From Plectrocnemia conspersa (lineage: Eukaryota > Arthropoda > Insecta > Trichoptera > Polycentropodidae), in NCBI GenBank assembly GCA_009617715.1, contig VTFK01000008.1, positions 310,001 to 374,000 of the forward strand: a DNA stretch of 64,000 bases. Direction: 5' to 3'. Below the pieces are notes generated by a model. It was not told the origin of the DNA. It saw only the letters and a program-made list of their open reading frames with translations, and did no database searches. This document shows, in pieces, positions 51,327-63,279 of this stretch; the stretch's first letter is position 1; the number at the start of each line of letters is the position of its first letter. The position numbers and the translations under genes were made by a program.

Positions 51327-51440
51327 GAGTCTGAACGTGCTTTTTCAGCAGCAGGCTGCTTAGGAACCAAAATCAGATCAAGGCTAAATGATAAAACACT
51401 TGATGCTTTGATGTTACTTCGTGAGTTTTATTCAAAATAA
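51327..51440 (+). pseudogene. hAT transposase C-terminal remnant
   Basis: The open frame reads ESERAFSAAGCLGTKIRSRL then NDKTLDALMLLREFYSK and stop (51438-51440). This is the hAT C-terminal dimerisation signature (S-E-R-x-FSxxG ... RSRL ... LxxLxxLR). Everything upstream within the element is frame-broken or missing, including the DNA-binding and catalytic parts. Confidence 0.85.
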
Positions 51441-51466
51441 TGTTTTCAATTAATTGTGTCTATGAA

Positions 51467-51834
51467 TGTACATACCATCTTTTTCCGAAAATAAGACACT
51501 GTCTTACTTTCTTTTTTGGTCCGAAATATGAGCTAGATCTTACTATCGGGGGAGGGTATTATATTTTCGATTAATATTTATTTTTATATAGGAATTTTAC
51601 ATTTATTTCAAATTTATTAATTTATAGTCATTTCATTTTCTTTTGAAACAAAGTCATAACTAATCAAATTCTGAATTCCATCCTGAATTTCAATCGCCAC
51701 ATGTTGGCGTTCATTTTATTTTAACTAGGGCTTATTTTCGGGGGAGGGCTTATATTCCAAAAACTCCTGAAAATCACGCTAGGGCTTATTTTCGGAGGAT
51801 GTCTTATTTTCGGAAAAAGACGGTATGTACATAC
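51467..51834. mobile_element. MITE nested in the hAT element
   Basis: The element has inverted ends of about 32 bp: ATGTACATACCATCTTTTTC at the left continues into CGAAAATAAGAC, and the right end matches in reverse complement with one or two mismatches. Internally it carries repeated variants of GGGCTTATTTTCGGGGGAGG. There is no coding capacity. The superfamily is not determined. Confidence 0.7.
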
Positions 51835-52124
51835 ATTGTCAAAAGTTCATTTTTTTCTTCTCAAATAAATATATAAGACCTTCCCCTTTTTATTTTTATT
51901 ATATTATTTTCTATTTTAAGTCCAAGACTAAAATTATACGTACTTTATACATTGTACGTTATAAAAAACAGATGTAAAAATTTATTGTATTATTCATTTT
52001 AAATTATTTTTATCGATAAAATAACATGAAAATTATCCCGGGACTGGTCCCGGGATCCCGGGATCGACTAATTGCAATACCGAAATCCCGGGATCAAAAT
52101 TTTGGCCCGGGATTGGAATCCCTA

Positions 52125-52886
52125 GTCTTGAATGATCGACGAGTCAAAGAGCGCGAACTTGTTGAGGTCACTGGCATATCACCCTCAGTGGTTTCAATTT
52201 TTCACGAAAAATTATGTATGAAAAAGATATCGGCAAGATGGTGCCGCGTTTGCTCACAGTGCAGAATAAACGTAATAGTGTGGTCCATTTAATGGCTGAT
52301 TTGGCGCTTTCCGTCGCAATCCTAACAAGTTTCTGCGTCGATACTTAGCCGTTGATGAAACATGGATCGACCACTACACTCTACAGACAAAAAAAAACAG
52401 TTTCTGGAAACGGTTTGGCTCCAAAGAAGGCGAAGACGGTGAAATCGACGGCAAGGTACGGATTTTTTGGGATGCACGCGAAATCATCCATATTGACTAA
52501 GTACTTGGAAAAAAAAAAAAAGAAAAAAAAACGAACGGTAAATAGAGAGTATTATGCGTTTTTGCTAGACCGGTTCAGTGAAAAAAATCAAAAAAATACG
52601 CCCACATTTTGCCAAGAAGAAAGTGCTCTTCCATCAATATAATGCATGAATACAAACTTGTGCAGTTTCGAAGGCGAAAATGCTAAATTTCGTTTCGAAT
52701 TGCTCCGAAACTTTTTCCTGATTTCAAACAATAAAAAATGGCTCGCCAGAAAAAGATTCACGTCGAACGAGGAAGTCGCCTAAACAGAATCCTATTTTGA
52801 GGGCGATCCGGAATCATAATTCTGGATGGCTTGAAAAAGTTGTGAAAACGCTGGGCGAAGTGTATTTGTTCTTTTAAAATTGAATA
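52125..52886 (+). pseudogene. mariner transposase, 3' part
   Basis: This continues the coding sequence interrupted at 51112 (LNDRRVKERELVEVTGIS, with the second copy of the target duplication). The first catalytic motif is visible as VDETWIDHYT near 52351. The second, normally QDNA, reads HQYNA near 52630, so the aspartate is lost. The segment that normally holds PPYSPDLAPSDY is deleted before KKWLARKRFTSNEEV. Further stops and frameshifts (including a poly-A tract near 52508) make it clearly dead. In the full family the protein cuts and pastes mariner DNA at TA sites. Confidence 0.8.
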
Positions 52887-53299
52887 ATAAATATTTTAAG
52901 TGTGCTTAATAAATTTTTCTAAATGTATACGTATAAAATTTTTAATTTCATCAAATTGTTTTAGCTTTAGATTGATATAAACCATACTATAATGCATCGT
53001 CTGAACTAATCTTAAATAAAAATGAGAATTTATGCAAGCAAAGTTCGCTGACTGGACTTTTGATCTACATATATATAACCTTAGCTTCTATATGTTCGAA
53101 TAAGAAAATGGACGTCTTCCGGTTGGATGGTAACGGAAAAAAATGGCTGACAAATAGAGAACGTATTGGCAGGAGTCGACAAAACCGACAGCGAATAAAG
53201 TCCTGGAACATGTCCAAGGGAGTAAAAATCGACAGCAGGCTAGCGCGGACAGCGCTATGTATATTTCAAGCTGGCAACACCGGCGAAAATAATATTGCA

Positions 53300-53560
53300 T
53301 AATAAAATGGCGCCGCTTAGCGTCTCGTTAATTCGGTTCCGGGACCGCGCTTTGTATTCCGCTTGCCGAGCCGAGTTAATTGATTTAATTTTCTCAACAA
53401 TTGTCGATTGTTTTGATTGTGTTTCGTGTCGATTATTCATGCGCGGATTCTCGTCGGTAATTATGGCCGGTTGCGGATTGGTTGGCTGGGGTTGCCAGCG
53501 ATGAAAATTGATTTAAACGGGACCATTAGCGACGGCGTTAAAATGCATCGTGTAACGAAA
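53300..53560. promoter_or_regulatory. CpG-containing island, candidate regulatory element
   Basis: Base composition is far more even than the surroundings, with many CpG dinucleotides, TTAATT/ATTGATTTAA homeodomain-like cores and no consistent open frame on either strand. It is within the presumed long intron of the Ig gene. Role inferred only. Confidence 0.3.
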
Positions 53561-55625
53561 TACTATGTGGTTATGTTTAATATTTAATTGCTGAAGTGAT
53601 GATAGCAAAGTGTATCAATGACTTTGTACGAGATTGTATGTTTTAATATAAGAAAATCGGTCGAAAAAATCGGAGAAATTTCAGCAGGGTTAGATCTAGA
53701 TACACTTAAAGTACTGGTTTTGTGATTGAGCGGTTGAGCTTGAGCGTAAATTTGCTGCAACTACTTGTTTAAAGTGTAATAAAAAACATGGACTTATAAA
53801 AATTAAAGTCATACCAAATAACAGCCTCGGTATTTTTACAGTAGTTCTTAAAAGAAAGGTTACTATTTTGAGATCTTATTAACTCTAGAATCCATAATTT
53901 TACACCACTGGAATATACATATTTTATTGGCGTTTTTTTAGATGACTGCGAAACTCATGCGCTAATATAAGAAAGTGGTAAATAATTTATTTATGTGAGA
54001 GTTTTAAACTGAGAGCAGTTTCAGAGTATTTACTGTTCACGTTAATGTTGTTTTATACTATCAACGGCTTACCGATATGTGAGAATGGGTTCAATTGCCT
54101 CATCTGATTGACGATGATCCAGGACTAATCAGAACTAACTGCCAATGTCATCGTGTGCCAGGATTATTCCAGCGGTGACCGCCAATTTATCCGTGCCCCT
54201 TCTGTTGCTTTACATCGGCAATCCTATTTCCATGCACGGGCCACACATCACGCGTCGACAGCTTCATCCATTCGCTTTATCGCTTTTCTTTTTCTCTCCA
54301 TGAAGAAGAAGAAAATAAAAAAGTTTACCAGACCCTCTCCACGAATTAATTTATTTCCCACGGGAGTCGGTCTTAAATTTTCCCGACGCCTGGCAACTCG
54401 ATACTAAAGTTTACGAGAAATTTTACCTATTAACCCGTTCGCGGAAAAGCCAGCGAGAAATGTTAGACGGGCTACTTTTGTGTGCGCCTACACGTTCGCA
54501 CAAAGGGGAAAAAGCTTACCTCACTAGTGTGTATTTTTTCGAATCTAATTTCAACTTTTTAAACGATTCCGGCCGTATCGATACTTCCCTCTTTACACTC
54601 GATTGTGATCGTGGAAATGTATTAGAATTATTATAGCGTGAATCTGTATATTTAACGGGCGTTTCAATATTGATAAAATCTGAATAGGTTTAATTTATTT
54701 TAATATATGTTATTATTAAACTAATCGCAGAATAGTATTAAATTAAGCTCATGCCTTTGCACGCACAATATTTCCATAGCCATATTTATTAAATCTATGA
54801 TAATATCTAATCCCCATTAAATACTTATTTGAAATACAACATCAAATTTTACTAGAGACCTTTCTTCCTTAAAAGCCCGAGAAAATAGTCACTTTTTATT
54901 TTAATCGTTCGAAAAGGAATTGAACTTCACAATATTTCAACCCGATCTTCGATACGACCTTGACGACGAGAACTTTTGTAGATTAAAAAATAATTTGTAA
55001 AAAATTAAAATAATAATTATATTATTTTAAGTGAAGAATCGTCGCAAGATGTCTATCGTACAATTCTATATTAAATAAGACATTTATTAATAAGTTAATT
55101 AGTATCTATAGTACCTATCCATCGTCCAAGCTTTTTTACTCTACGTTGTTTCGCTTTATAAGTTATTTACATTTTTCTTTACAAAAGTGCCCGGTAAGCA
55201 AAAAATAAATATGTTTATTAGCCGTCTAGTGAGAATCGTTTACAAGCGAAATGAGCAAAAAAGTGGGTTTATAAAGAGAAAAAACCTTGCCAGACAGAAT
55301 AAAACTAGTCACGTGTCAGTCGTTAAAATAGATTACGTAGCTTTGCTATTCGCTGGAGCAGAACATCTGCGCGTTAATGTGATGTTATTTGTTATCATTA
55401 AAGAAAGCAAATTATTCAATTATTTTTAATAATAGCAGTTACGTGGAACACTAGTAGATGAATTGATAAGGTGCGATTCGACAATTGTTATTAAATAATT
55501 AGTTGTTGATTCTTGTTAGTTACTGCTCAAGAAATTTTCCGAAAAGTATAGGTACTATATATTAAATTATATTATATAATATATAAAGATCACATCTTTG
55601 AAAATATCATATTTCGTATATTAAC

Positions 55626-55701
55626 CATCAGGAGATTTTATTATTTTTATTTTATTTTAAAAAAAAAAAAGTGTATATAAAAACATCAAAATCTCCTGAT
55701 G
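55626..55701. repeat. spaced inverted repeat
   Basis: The 14-bp arms CATCAGGAGATTTT (55626-55639) and complement (55688-55701) are separated by 48 bp of A+T-rich DNA. Confidence 0.7.
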
Positions 55702-56192
55702 ATGCCAATAATATTTTAGCGAAATATTGAGACGAAAAATCCAAGGAAAAACGGAATCTAAAACACGTATTTAATTATATTATATATATTTTATTAAATT
55801 CGGTTATTAATTAAAAAAACATTGTATATTACAACTAATAAATAGCAATTACGTGAAATATTATTATTTTGTTACATCCCCTTGAGCTTTCAATACTACT
55901 AAAACACGGAAAAGTATATAATTAATCATTAATTAACAATTCAACGACTTCGTGGTCTAATTTGTTGTGGCATACTTTTCGATAACTTCTATTAGTTTTT
56001 GTTTGCTCGTTGAGTTGTGTAATCGATTTTTTCCCTAATTATAGTCCAAATATATTTTATCGTTTTAATTAAGGACTACTAAGGGCCAGTTAAATATTTG
56101 AATAAATTATTAATTTTATTTGTATAATCTTAAATGCATTGCTCAATTTAATATTTTTACAGTTGACAAACTGTAGAAACACCCATGAAGTT

Positions 56193-56387
56193 TCAGTTTA
56201 AATCTATGCCTATGTGCTTTTTCATCAAAATTTTATGATCCATTGACTTTATTGCTCTGTCAATTAAATGGATATCTTCCATTCCGGAATATAAGAAGCA
56301 CCCCAGATAATTCCTAAATTTTGCACAGTTTCCTGGAGAAATTTTAGGTGCATTTTCGCAACATTGATAAAGAACAGTGTATACCAT
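56193..56387 (-). pseudogene. second copy of the unidentified coding-like repeat
   Basis: The minus-strand frame of 64 codons includes NCAKFRNYLGCFLYSGMEDI then HLIDRAIKSMDHKILMKKHI. The DNA GGGTGCTTCTTATATTCCGG is identical to a stretch at about 3479. The function is unknown and no start or splice context supports a live gene. Confidence 0.4.
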
Positions 56388-56469
56388 ATAATTTAAATAA
56401 AATTATTTTCATTTAATGTAAAAGCGTCTATTTTTCTCAATCTGAAACAGTCCAGATTTTGTATCGAAT

Positions 56470-57440
56470 GGCCCATTTGATGCGTGTTAGATACATTTAT
56501 CCGGTAAATAACGGTAAATACTACTGCTAATAAGGTATACTACTACTAATATCATCTTCACATTTATTTCTTTATGTTTTAAAAATACTCATTGGTAAGA
56601 GCTATGAAAGTTCAACGGCAACACGCCTTACGTAAGAAAATTTGTAGTAACACTAAATCTTTATCAATGGCTAGTTTTAGCTTCAACCCATTCCGACATT
56701 TTTTTTTTGTCTTTAAGCTGGTAATTAGTTATAACCAACATACTATAACCTAATTGACTATGACCCAAATATATCGCATTTAATACTCAATCAAAATTGT
56801 AGACGATTTATTATATTTTTTTATCATTACTTTTACCACAAAAACTGACAGTTGATTGACTAAATCTAACCAAGAATCACAGGTATATTTAAAATTATTT
56901 ATGATACGATTTTTTTAAATTCTACTGTATTTTATCAAAATATAAAACGATTCAATCTACTTAGACTATTTATAAACTAGCATTGGCATGGAACGGGGGT
57001 GGATTCCTCAACGTCGACTTGCAACCAGTCAATTGGCCTATTGCATGCGTGTTAGCCGCATTTATTTAGTAAATAACTTTTTTTTCAAGTGTGCAATATA
57101 CATCTCCTTCCTTTAGTCACACGTTACGGTTGTTTACAATTTTTTTAATATGTTTTTCAAATACTTATTCGTAAAATCCACGCCAATCAAGTGAGCGAAT
57201 TTATAGTGTCACTCTATCTTCGCCAAGTGTAATTATTTTTACACTTAATCCAATTATTTGCACCTATTTCGACATTTAAAATTTTTATAACCAAAGACTG
57301 AAATTAGTTTTATTGATAAGCATATTCACGAATAAAAAATAATATCGATTTATTACTCAAAGTAAGTTGTAGACGATTTGGCATTATAATTTTATAATTA
57401 TTTTTACTAAGAAAGCTGAAGGTCAATTATTTAGGTAACT
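56470..57440. repeat. diverged tandem duplication, about 570-bp unit
   Basis: Unit 1 (about 56470-56890) and unit 2 (about 57037-57440) share blocks in the same order. These are TGCGTGTTAG...CATTTAT..GTAAATAAC, a CATTTATTTC/ACTCATT..GTAA region, and TTACTCAA...GTAGACGATTT followed by ACTGACAGTTGATT versus GCTGAAGGTCAATT. No coding potential is seen. Confidence 0.65.
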
Positions 57441-59302
57441 ACCAAAAAAACAAACATAAACATACCTATAAATGAGTAATAAAAATTCTGAGGAATCAAT
57501 CAAATTTTTATGCACGGTACAAAAAACAATTACGGGTATTCGAAGCTTGTAAAAGCATACAGATCATTTTTTAATAAAAATTGGTACAATAAAATAATAA
57601 TTGATGGATTGAATGACACGATAGAATAAAATGTATGTGAAATTCATTAGAATAACGATACTATAATCTAAATACAAAATACCATAATTATATTTGTAAA
57701 ACTACTGAGTTTTATTGACATTATAGAAAGTAAGAAAAAAATAATAGTGTAATTTTGATAACAAGCAAATGTATTTTCTTTGCAGTGTTATATGTTTTAA
57801 TAATTATCTAGAATAAATTATATTAAAAAGCTTTCATAAATATTACAATAGGACATATAATTAAAAACCATAAAAAATATATTTTAAATACTTAATAAAT
57901 TAAAGACAATTATTTTATTTCAATAATTTTGACCAAATCTAATTTTATTGTTAGGATTTTTATTGTTAGGATGAAACCGTACATACAGAGCGATACGATC
58001 TACAGAGTAGCAATTTTAACGTAGAGTGTTTCATTTTTAAAGCGAGCGCGTTCAGAAGCAGAAACGGATTAGAACAATTATTTATAAGTTACTGAGTTGT
58101 TCATACTTAAATTAAAAGTAAAATGTTCAAAAATAAATTTAAAAATGGTTTCAATAATGATAATTATAATAAAAATCAATTAATCATATACTAGTATAAT
58201 ATAATGCGCAAAACCTAAACTTCGAACACCGAATGAGTAATGTTTTCTAATAATAATATTTCAATGAAAATATATTGTTTTATTTAAATATAAGTATGTG
58301 AGGTCAAATGCATATAATCAAAATATATCAAGAAAAATAATATTGAAAATGAAAAATGTAGAGTAAATAGAGTAAAAGTTAGGTATAAAACGAAAAATAT
58401 AAACGCTGAATAACAGTAGCTTTAGATGCCAATATCGTCTGTTTTTAAAAGCATAAAGAGTTCTTTTCATTGTGGCAATCTGGGAATTGAATTTCTACAC
58501 CTCGTATGTAGTAATATATAAAGATTTTAGTATTAGGTACACATTTATATATGTTAATAAAATAAATAATTTATGTACACATACATATCTGTATCTTACG
58601 ACATAAAACTGAAATCTGAAGACACCACTAACGCCAATAGTGAAACGTGATGTAAAAACTTGAAATTAATGTTTTATTCATGCTTTGCACAACTAATGCT
58701 TCATTCTGTACATATGAAAGTTATTTGCGAATAAAATGTATATAAATATATTATATATTACACACGTACGTACGTAAAAAATCTATCTGTCACAGCTTTC
58801 TGCTTCGCAATCTATCACGAAGGACAAGGGGCGGTTTCATTTTCATTTTTTTTTTATGTTTTTAATGCAATATTATTTATTAGATATGTAACGAGCGGAA
58901 GGATTAATTTGACAGGAGATTGTAATAAATTATTTTTTTAATATTTATTGGAGTAATCATACCTTTTTACTAGAGCTAAGTAATTGAAAATTTATTGTGT
59001 TAAAAATAATATAAAAATATAGACACATATAATATGATAGAAAATAAGTAAGAGATGATTTGCATTAAAATTAAATATATATTGTATTGCAATGCAATCT
59101 ATAAAAAGAGCATATAAATTTTTATATCTGATTTTTTTCTAAGATTCATAGAAAAAAATATATACATTTTTATATAAGTAGGAGATAATAATGACATCAT
59201 TTTTTTTACAAGGATATAAAAAAATACGATGTAACATATTAAACCAACCATAATTATCTAAGCGCACTACAAATATTTTTATGATTTATGTGGAACAAGT
59301 CC

Positions 59303-59331
59303 ACTAAAACAACCGTTATGGTTGTTTTAGT
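59303..59331. repeat. 12-bp hairpin
   Basis: The arms ACTAAAACAACC and complement flank GTTAT. Confidence 0.65.
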
Positions 59332-60579
59332 AGGCTTAGACTCACCCAAGCAGGAATTTTCTGCTTGTTTTTATACTGTTGTTGTTTGTGTTGCACTGAT
59401 GCAAAAATAAGCTGTTTATTGTTAAACATTTAAAAAGGCGAAAAAAACTATTTAAATAGCCATTAAATGTTTCGCTGGTCCTTCAAGCATGACAACACGG
59501 TCTTAGCGCAATGATCAAGGTCGCTCAAGGGGTGAAGTTAAAACAGATATTTATAGTATTTATCTCTTGCCGTATAGAAAAATAATTAAAAGCTATTTTA
59601 TTTGCATGATTGAATAAAACATGCGTTTACTAATTAGAGTTAAACTATGGTTAATAAAATCCATAAAAATAATTACTCGTATTATTTTTTTAGAAAGTCT
59701 TACTGAATTTTATTGGGGTTTTTTATTCAGCATATGTAATTTTTCGTTTTAGCCATTTTTATAAATTTTAGGCCTATTTTTTTTTTAGTAAATAGCAGCA
59801 ATCAAACAAAAGTGCTTTGCCAAACAAAGCACGAAAAAAATTGTCTCTAATGAACTCAAAGAGTGAGTGTATAAACTCGAAATGTTCTGTGTCAAAAACT
59901 ACTTATCTGAACTAATTCTATTTATTTATAATTTTCGACACAGTTAAAATTGTTATATGTATCTTTTTGTTAACATTTGCGAAGTGAGCACAATGGCCTT
60001 GCTTATAAAGGGTCACCCGGAAAGATACTTTTGTTTTATTAAAGAGGTTATGCAATAATAGGCAGGGTTTAAAAATACGGCAATTAGTCAAAATTAATAT
60101 TTTATCTGATTCATACAAGTTCCGTTCCAGGAATTGTATGGAACGCAGATGAAAGCTGTATTTTAGTGGATTTTATATTTTCTTCTTTATTGGTTCAAGT
60201 TGATAAATCACTGGAGGTTGCTATTATAAAAATCTGAAGTAAGAGAAAGTTTTTACCCGACCACGTTAGTCACCCGCGACAGTCTAGGTAGGAGATCGAC
60301 CCTAGCCTCTAATGAGCCGAATCACTTAAAATATATTAAACTTGAACCACAGTTATTTCCTTAGCAATCTAAAACTTTTTTTTAAGGATCACATTCAAAT
60401 TGCACTTTTTAATAAATAATAGATGTTTTAATTAAACAACGCCAATATCTTTAAAACTTCGCTTACACTAAAAAAACTCAATCATGCTAATTTTATGACT
60501 TCCTTTCGCTTGTACCGATTCAATTAGTTAATTAGCACGTCCCTTTTATAAAGCCAATTTTAAGCAAAAACTTAAATAT

Positions 60580-61060
60580 GCATATTTATCCTTTTATAAA
60601 CACACGTTTCCGCCCTTATCGCCCCTCAGACCGATCTACCCTGATGACAGAAACGTCTTCCGAATCCAAACGCCCTATTACGCTCCCTTTTATTGCCGCA
60701 ACACCCAAAGAGCAAAAGTGTATTAGCGCCAAAGCCCGTAGTAATTACTACCGCGAAATTCTCAAGTCGCGTCACGTGATCTGGGCCATTAGGGTTATCG
60801 GGTCCGCGGACGAATATTCCGCAAACTCCTAGAAAACTCCTTTTGTGTTGTGCGATAATCCCTATACCGTGACACTTTATCCTTCAGCCCGCGCGCGCCC
60901 TTAATATTTCATCGGTTAATCTTATTTCGTCCTGATTTCCATATTTGCGCGCTCCTCCCCGCAGCCACCATTATCCTTTTTAGGGCTGGGCTCACCCACG
61001 GCGCCATTCCGCGAATTATAACAATATTAAACGTATATTACGTTATGTGCACAAAGGCGG
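60580..61060. promoter_or_regulatory. strand-biased C-rich island, candidate regulatory element or exon
   Basis: The plus strand is rich in C and CpG (CGCGCGCGCC near 60890). An 84-codon plus-strand open frame (60578-60832) has no family signature. It could be a regulatory element, an unrecognised first exon or old foreign DNA. Confidence 0.3.
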
Positions 61061-62369
61061 TTCGAAAAGTAAAGAAATTACAACCCTTCAGCACCATGGC
61101 TCGCTGGTTTATGTAGCGGTTAAAACATAATCTAAGTAAAATAAATTAACTATGCTTTTGAATAATTGCCTTGATAGTATACGCCTATGTGTAAAGTTTT
61201 TGACTACAGCTTCAAAGTCAATTAATTTTAATCAACTACAAAATAAATATTGTAATTGTTAAAAAAATAATTGTAACCATAGTTTTAAATTTCATAAATC
61301 AAAACTAGCTAAATTGTTTGATTAAAAAAAATTCAAATTAGATTGACGTGCAAAGATTATATAAAAATTAATGAATTATCTTAAAATTTTAGTTATTATA
61401 CTGTGAGGACCACAAATCAAGATAGGAAGCACTTGTCGCATACACGCGTTAAAAGCGCAATAAATCTAAATGATATTAGTCTTAACAATTAAACGATAAG
61501 CCGGAAGTGAAGATCGAAGATTATAAGGAATTAGTATTCACAAATAGACCATTAACAACAAGCATTTGCTGATTTTATACAAAATAATGGTATGAGTCAA
61601 TGACGATAGTAGGTGTTTCACTCCTAGCAGTTACGCCAACGATTCTGATGAAAAATACAAATTGACCCCCCCCCCCCTAAATCGTTGAAATTGTTGCACG
61701 CGTTGAGAGTAGGCGAGAAAAAAATAATCTCATTTATGTTTAGGCGAAAAAGAGCGCACAAAATTTACTCCTGATGGAAATCTTCATCGAGAACCACTAA
61801 CAGACCTAGGAAGCAGCCGCTTCCCTCTTTACGTTAACTTGCTCCAGCTACGATACGCAGACAAGGCTACAATAATATCACATCTTATTATTAATTAAAC
61901 AAATTGTGTAAGATTTATGCATTATTGCACGTAATTTTGCCTTCAATATTAAAATAAATGCGTAAATTAAAAGGTATATTTTAAAATACAGTTATGTGTA
62001 AATGATACTGTGATATTTTATTATAATGATTATTTGATCTATTCATAATTATAATACAGTTATATTCAAATAATATTTTATCACGATTTTGCGTGCTGGC
62101 TAATAAAAATAAATTGTTATATTTTTGTATTCACTCAAATTAAGGAATAAGGCAAAATATATTGGATTAAGAAAAGACAGGTCTTTTTTGCAGTGCCTTA
62201 TTGATCACATAATAAAATGATAAATATGGATATTTTATTAAAATCAGTAGTCACTGATGTCAACTAGAATTATAATTTAACTATTGAGAGAAATTGTATG
62301 TAATAATACAAAATTACTATGCGCGAGGGAGTGATAATATAAGGGAGTGAAGAACGCATGCAACGCATG

Positions 62370-62432
62370 CCCTTATCTCTCACTCATTCTCGTCACTTAA
62401 CACGCGAGCGAGTGAAAGGGAATGTATCTCAC
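62370..62432 (-). repeat. dispersed GC-richer repeat block, copy 2
   Basis: This is the reverse-complement match of 22251-22310, including CTCGTCACTTAACACGCGAG on the plus strand. Confidence 0.6.
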
Positions 62433-63196
62433 TAGACAGGAGGAAGATAATAGGTGTGGTATTTCTAGATGTCGCGTCGTTCGGTCGTTTGAAGTGGTTT
62501 TTACGAATTTTTCTTCTATAAATAAAAGTCTTTAACAGATAACTAAATTTTTACAATAAATCTATTTCAAAATTTTAGACGTTATAAATTAAGTAGTTAA
62601 TAAATAAATATATACTTCCTGACTTAAAATGTGATGTAAAGAGATTGTTATTTGCAGCTTTAAACAGTCGTTTAAATCAATTAACAGAGAGAAATTGATA
62701 AATATGTTGAATTGGTAAATGAACTAATTTCGATTGAAGAATATTAAATTAATATAAATAAAATAAAACGTATTGGTTAATAAATAAACTTCTAGATTAG
62801 CTTACAATTTATACTAAATAGTGTCTGAAAGCTTAGATTAACTATAGAAATCTAAATAAATAGTCGTATATGTAAAATTTTACGTAAAAAATAATCACAA
62901 ATATTACAAAAAAATATGAATTTTATTACTTTTAGTTAAATTTTATTTGATTCTAAAAAAAGTGTTGATGAAAAAGTATTTCAGGAATTTCGAATTCAAT
63001 GAATAGCCGTAAAATATCTCTATAATATATATTTTAATAAAAAAATATTATTTACGAAAGTTGTCTCATTTTTTATCACTATATCTGGCGTTCTTGTATT
63101 ATTACATTATAGAAATGAAAGATATTTTTCTTCTTTTTCTTTTGAGAGTCCGTGATTAAATTTTTTTCGGCCTTGTGTTTCCAGATATATATATAC

Positions 63197-63279
63197 CTTA
63201 ATTCGATCGCCGAATGAAATTTTCATAATGTCCCGAGGCGGCGCTTCGTTTACATCCATTAGTCGATGTTTCAATAAGT
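63197..63279 (-). CDS. candidate 5' exon of the Ig-superfamily gene
   Basis: The exon is flanked by a strong pyrimidine-rich acceptor (ctgttctcactatttctcgcag, read across 63280-63301) and an AAG|gtatat donor. The 83 bp read in only one open frame: two bases completing a codon, then LLKHRLMDVNEAPPRDIMKI and SFGDRIK, ending in phase 0. EAPPRDIMKISFGDRIK looks like the A-B strand start of an Ig domain, just before the B-strand cysteine. The phase-0 end suits the phase-0 start of downstream exons. At least one exon carrying the cysteine-to-tryptophan core would still have to lie between 43.3 and 63.2 kb. It could instead belong to another gene or be chance. Confidence 0.42.

Larger units (their letters stand above)
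51113..52124 (+). mobile_element. hAT element inserted into the mariner
   Basis: The element is 1012 bp with terminal inverted repeats TAGGGATTCCAATCCCGGG at the left and its reverse complement at the right, flanked by a perfect 8-bp duplication GTCTTGAA. Subterminal DNA repeats the motif CCCGGGAT many times at both ends (51126-51175 and 52037-52110), as expected for transposase-binding arrays. Only the very end of a transposase gene remains, so this is an internally deleted copy that moved with help from a relative. Confidence 0.9.
53000..63196 (-). other. long intron or upstream DNA of the Ig gene, part 2
   Basis: No exon is supported here. Contents are CpG-containing blocks at 53300-53560, 54140-54430 and 60580-61060, a diverged tandem duplication (56470-57440), a coding-like repeat fragment at 56193-56387, a spaced hairpin at 55626-55701 and a repeat block near 62370-62432. 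The rest is A+T-rich with many homopolymer runs. Confidence 0.4.

Noticed and set aside
60578..60832. 84-codon frame in the C-rich island as a gene
   Set aside because: No recognisable family; the frame is kept open by composition. Listed only as a possible regulatory island.
61666..61678. C homopolymer run as a special signal
   Set aside because: Simple mononucleotide tract without associated structure.
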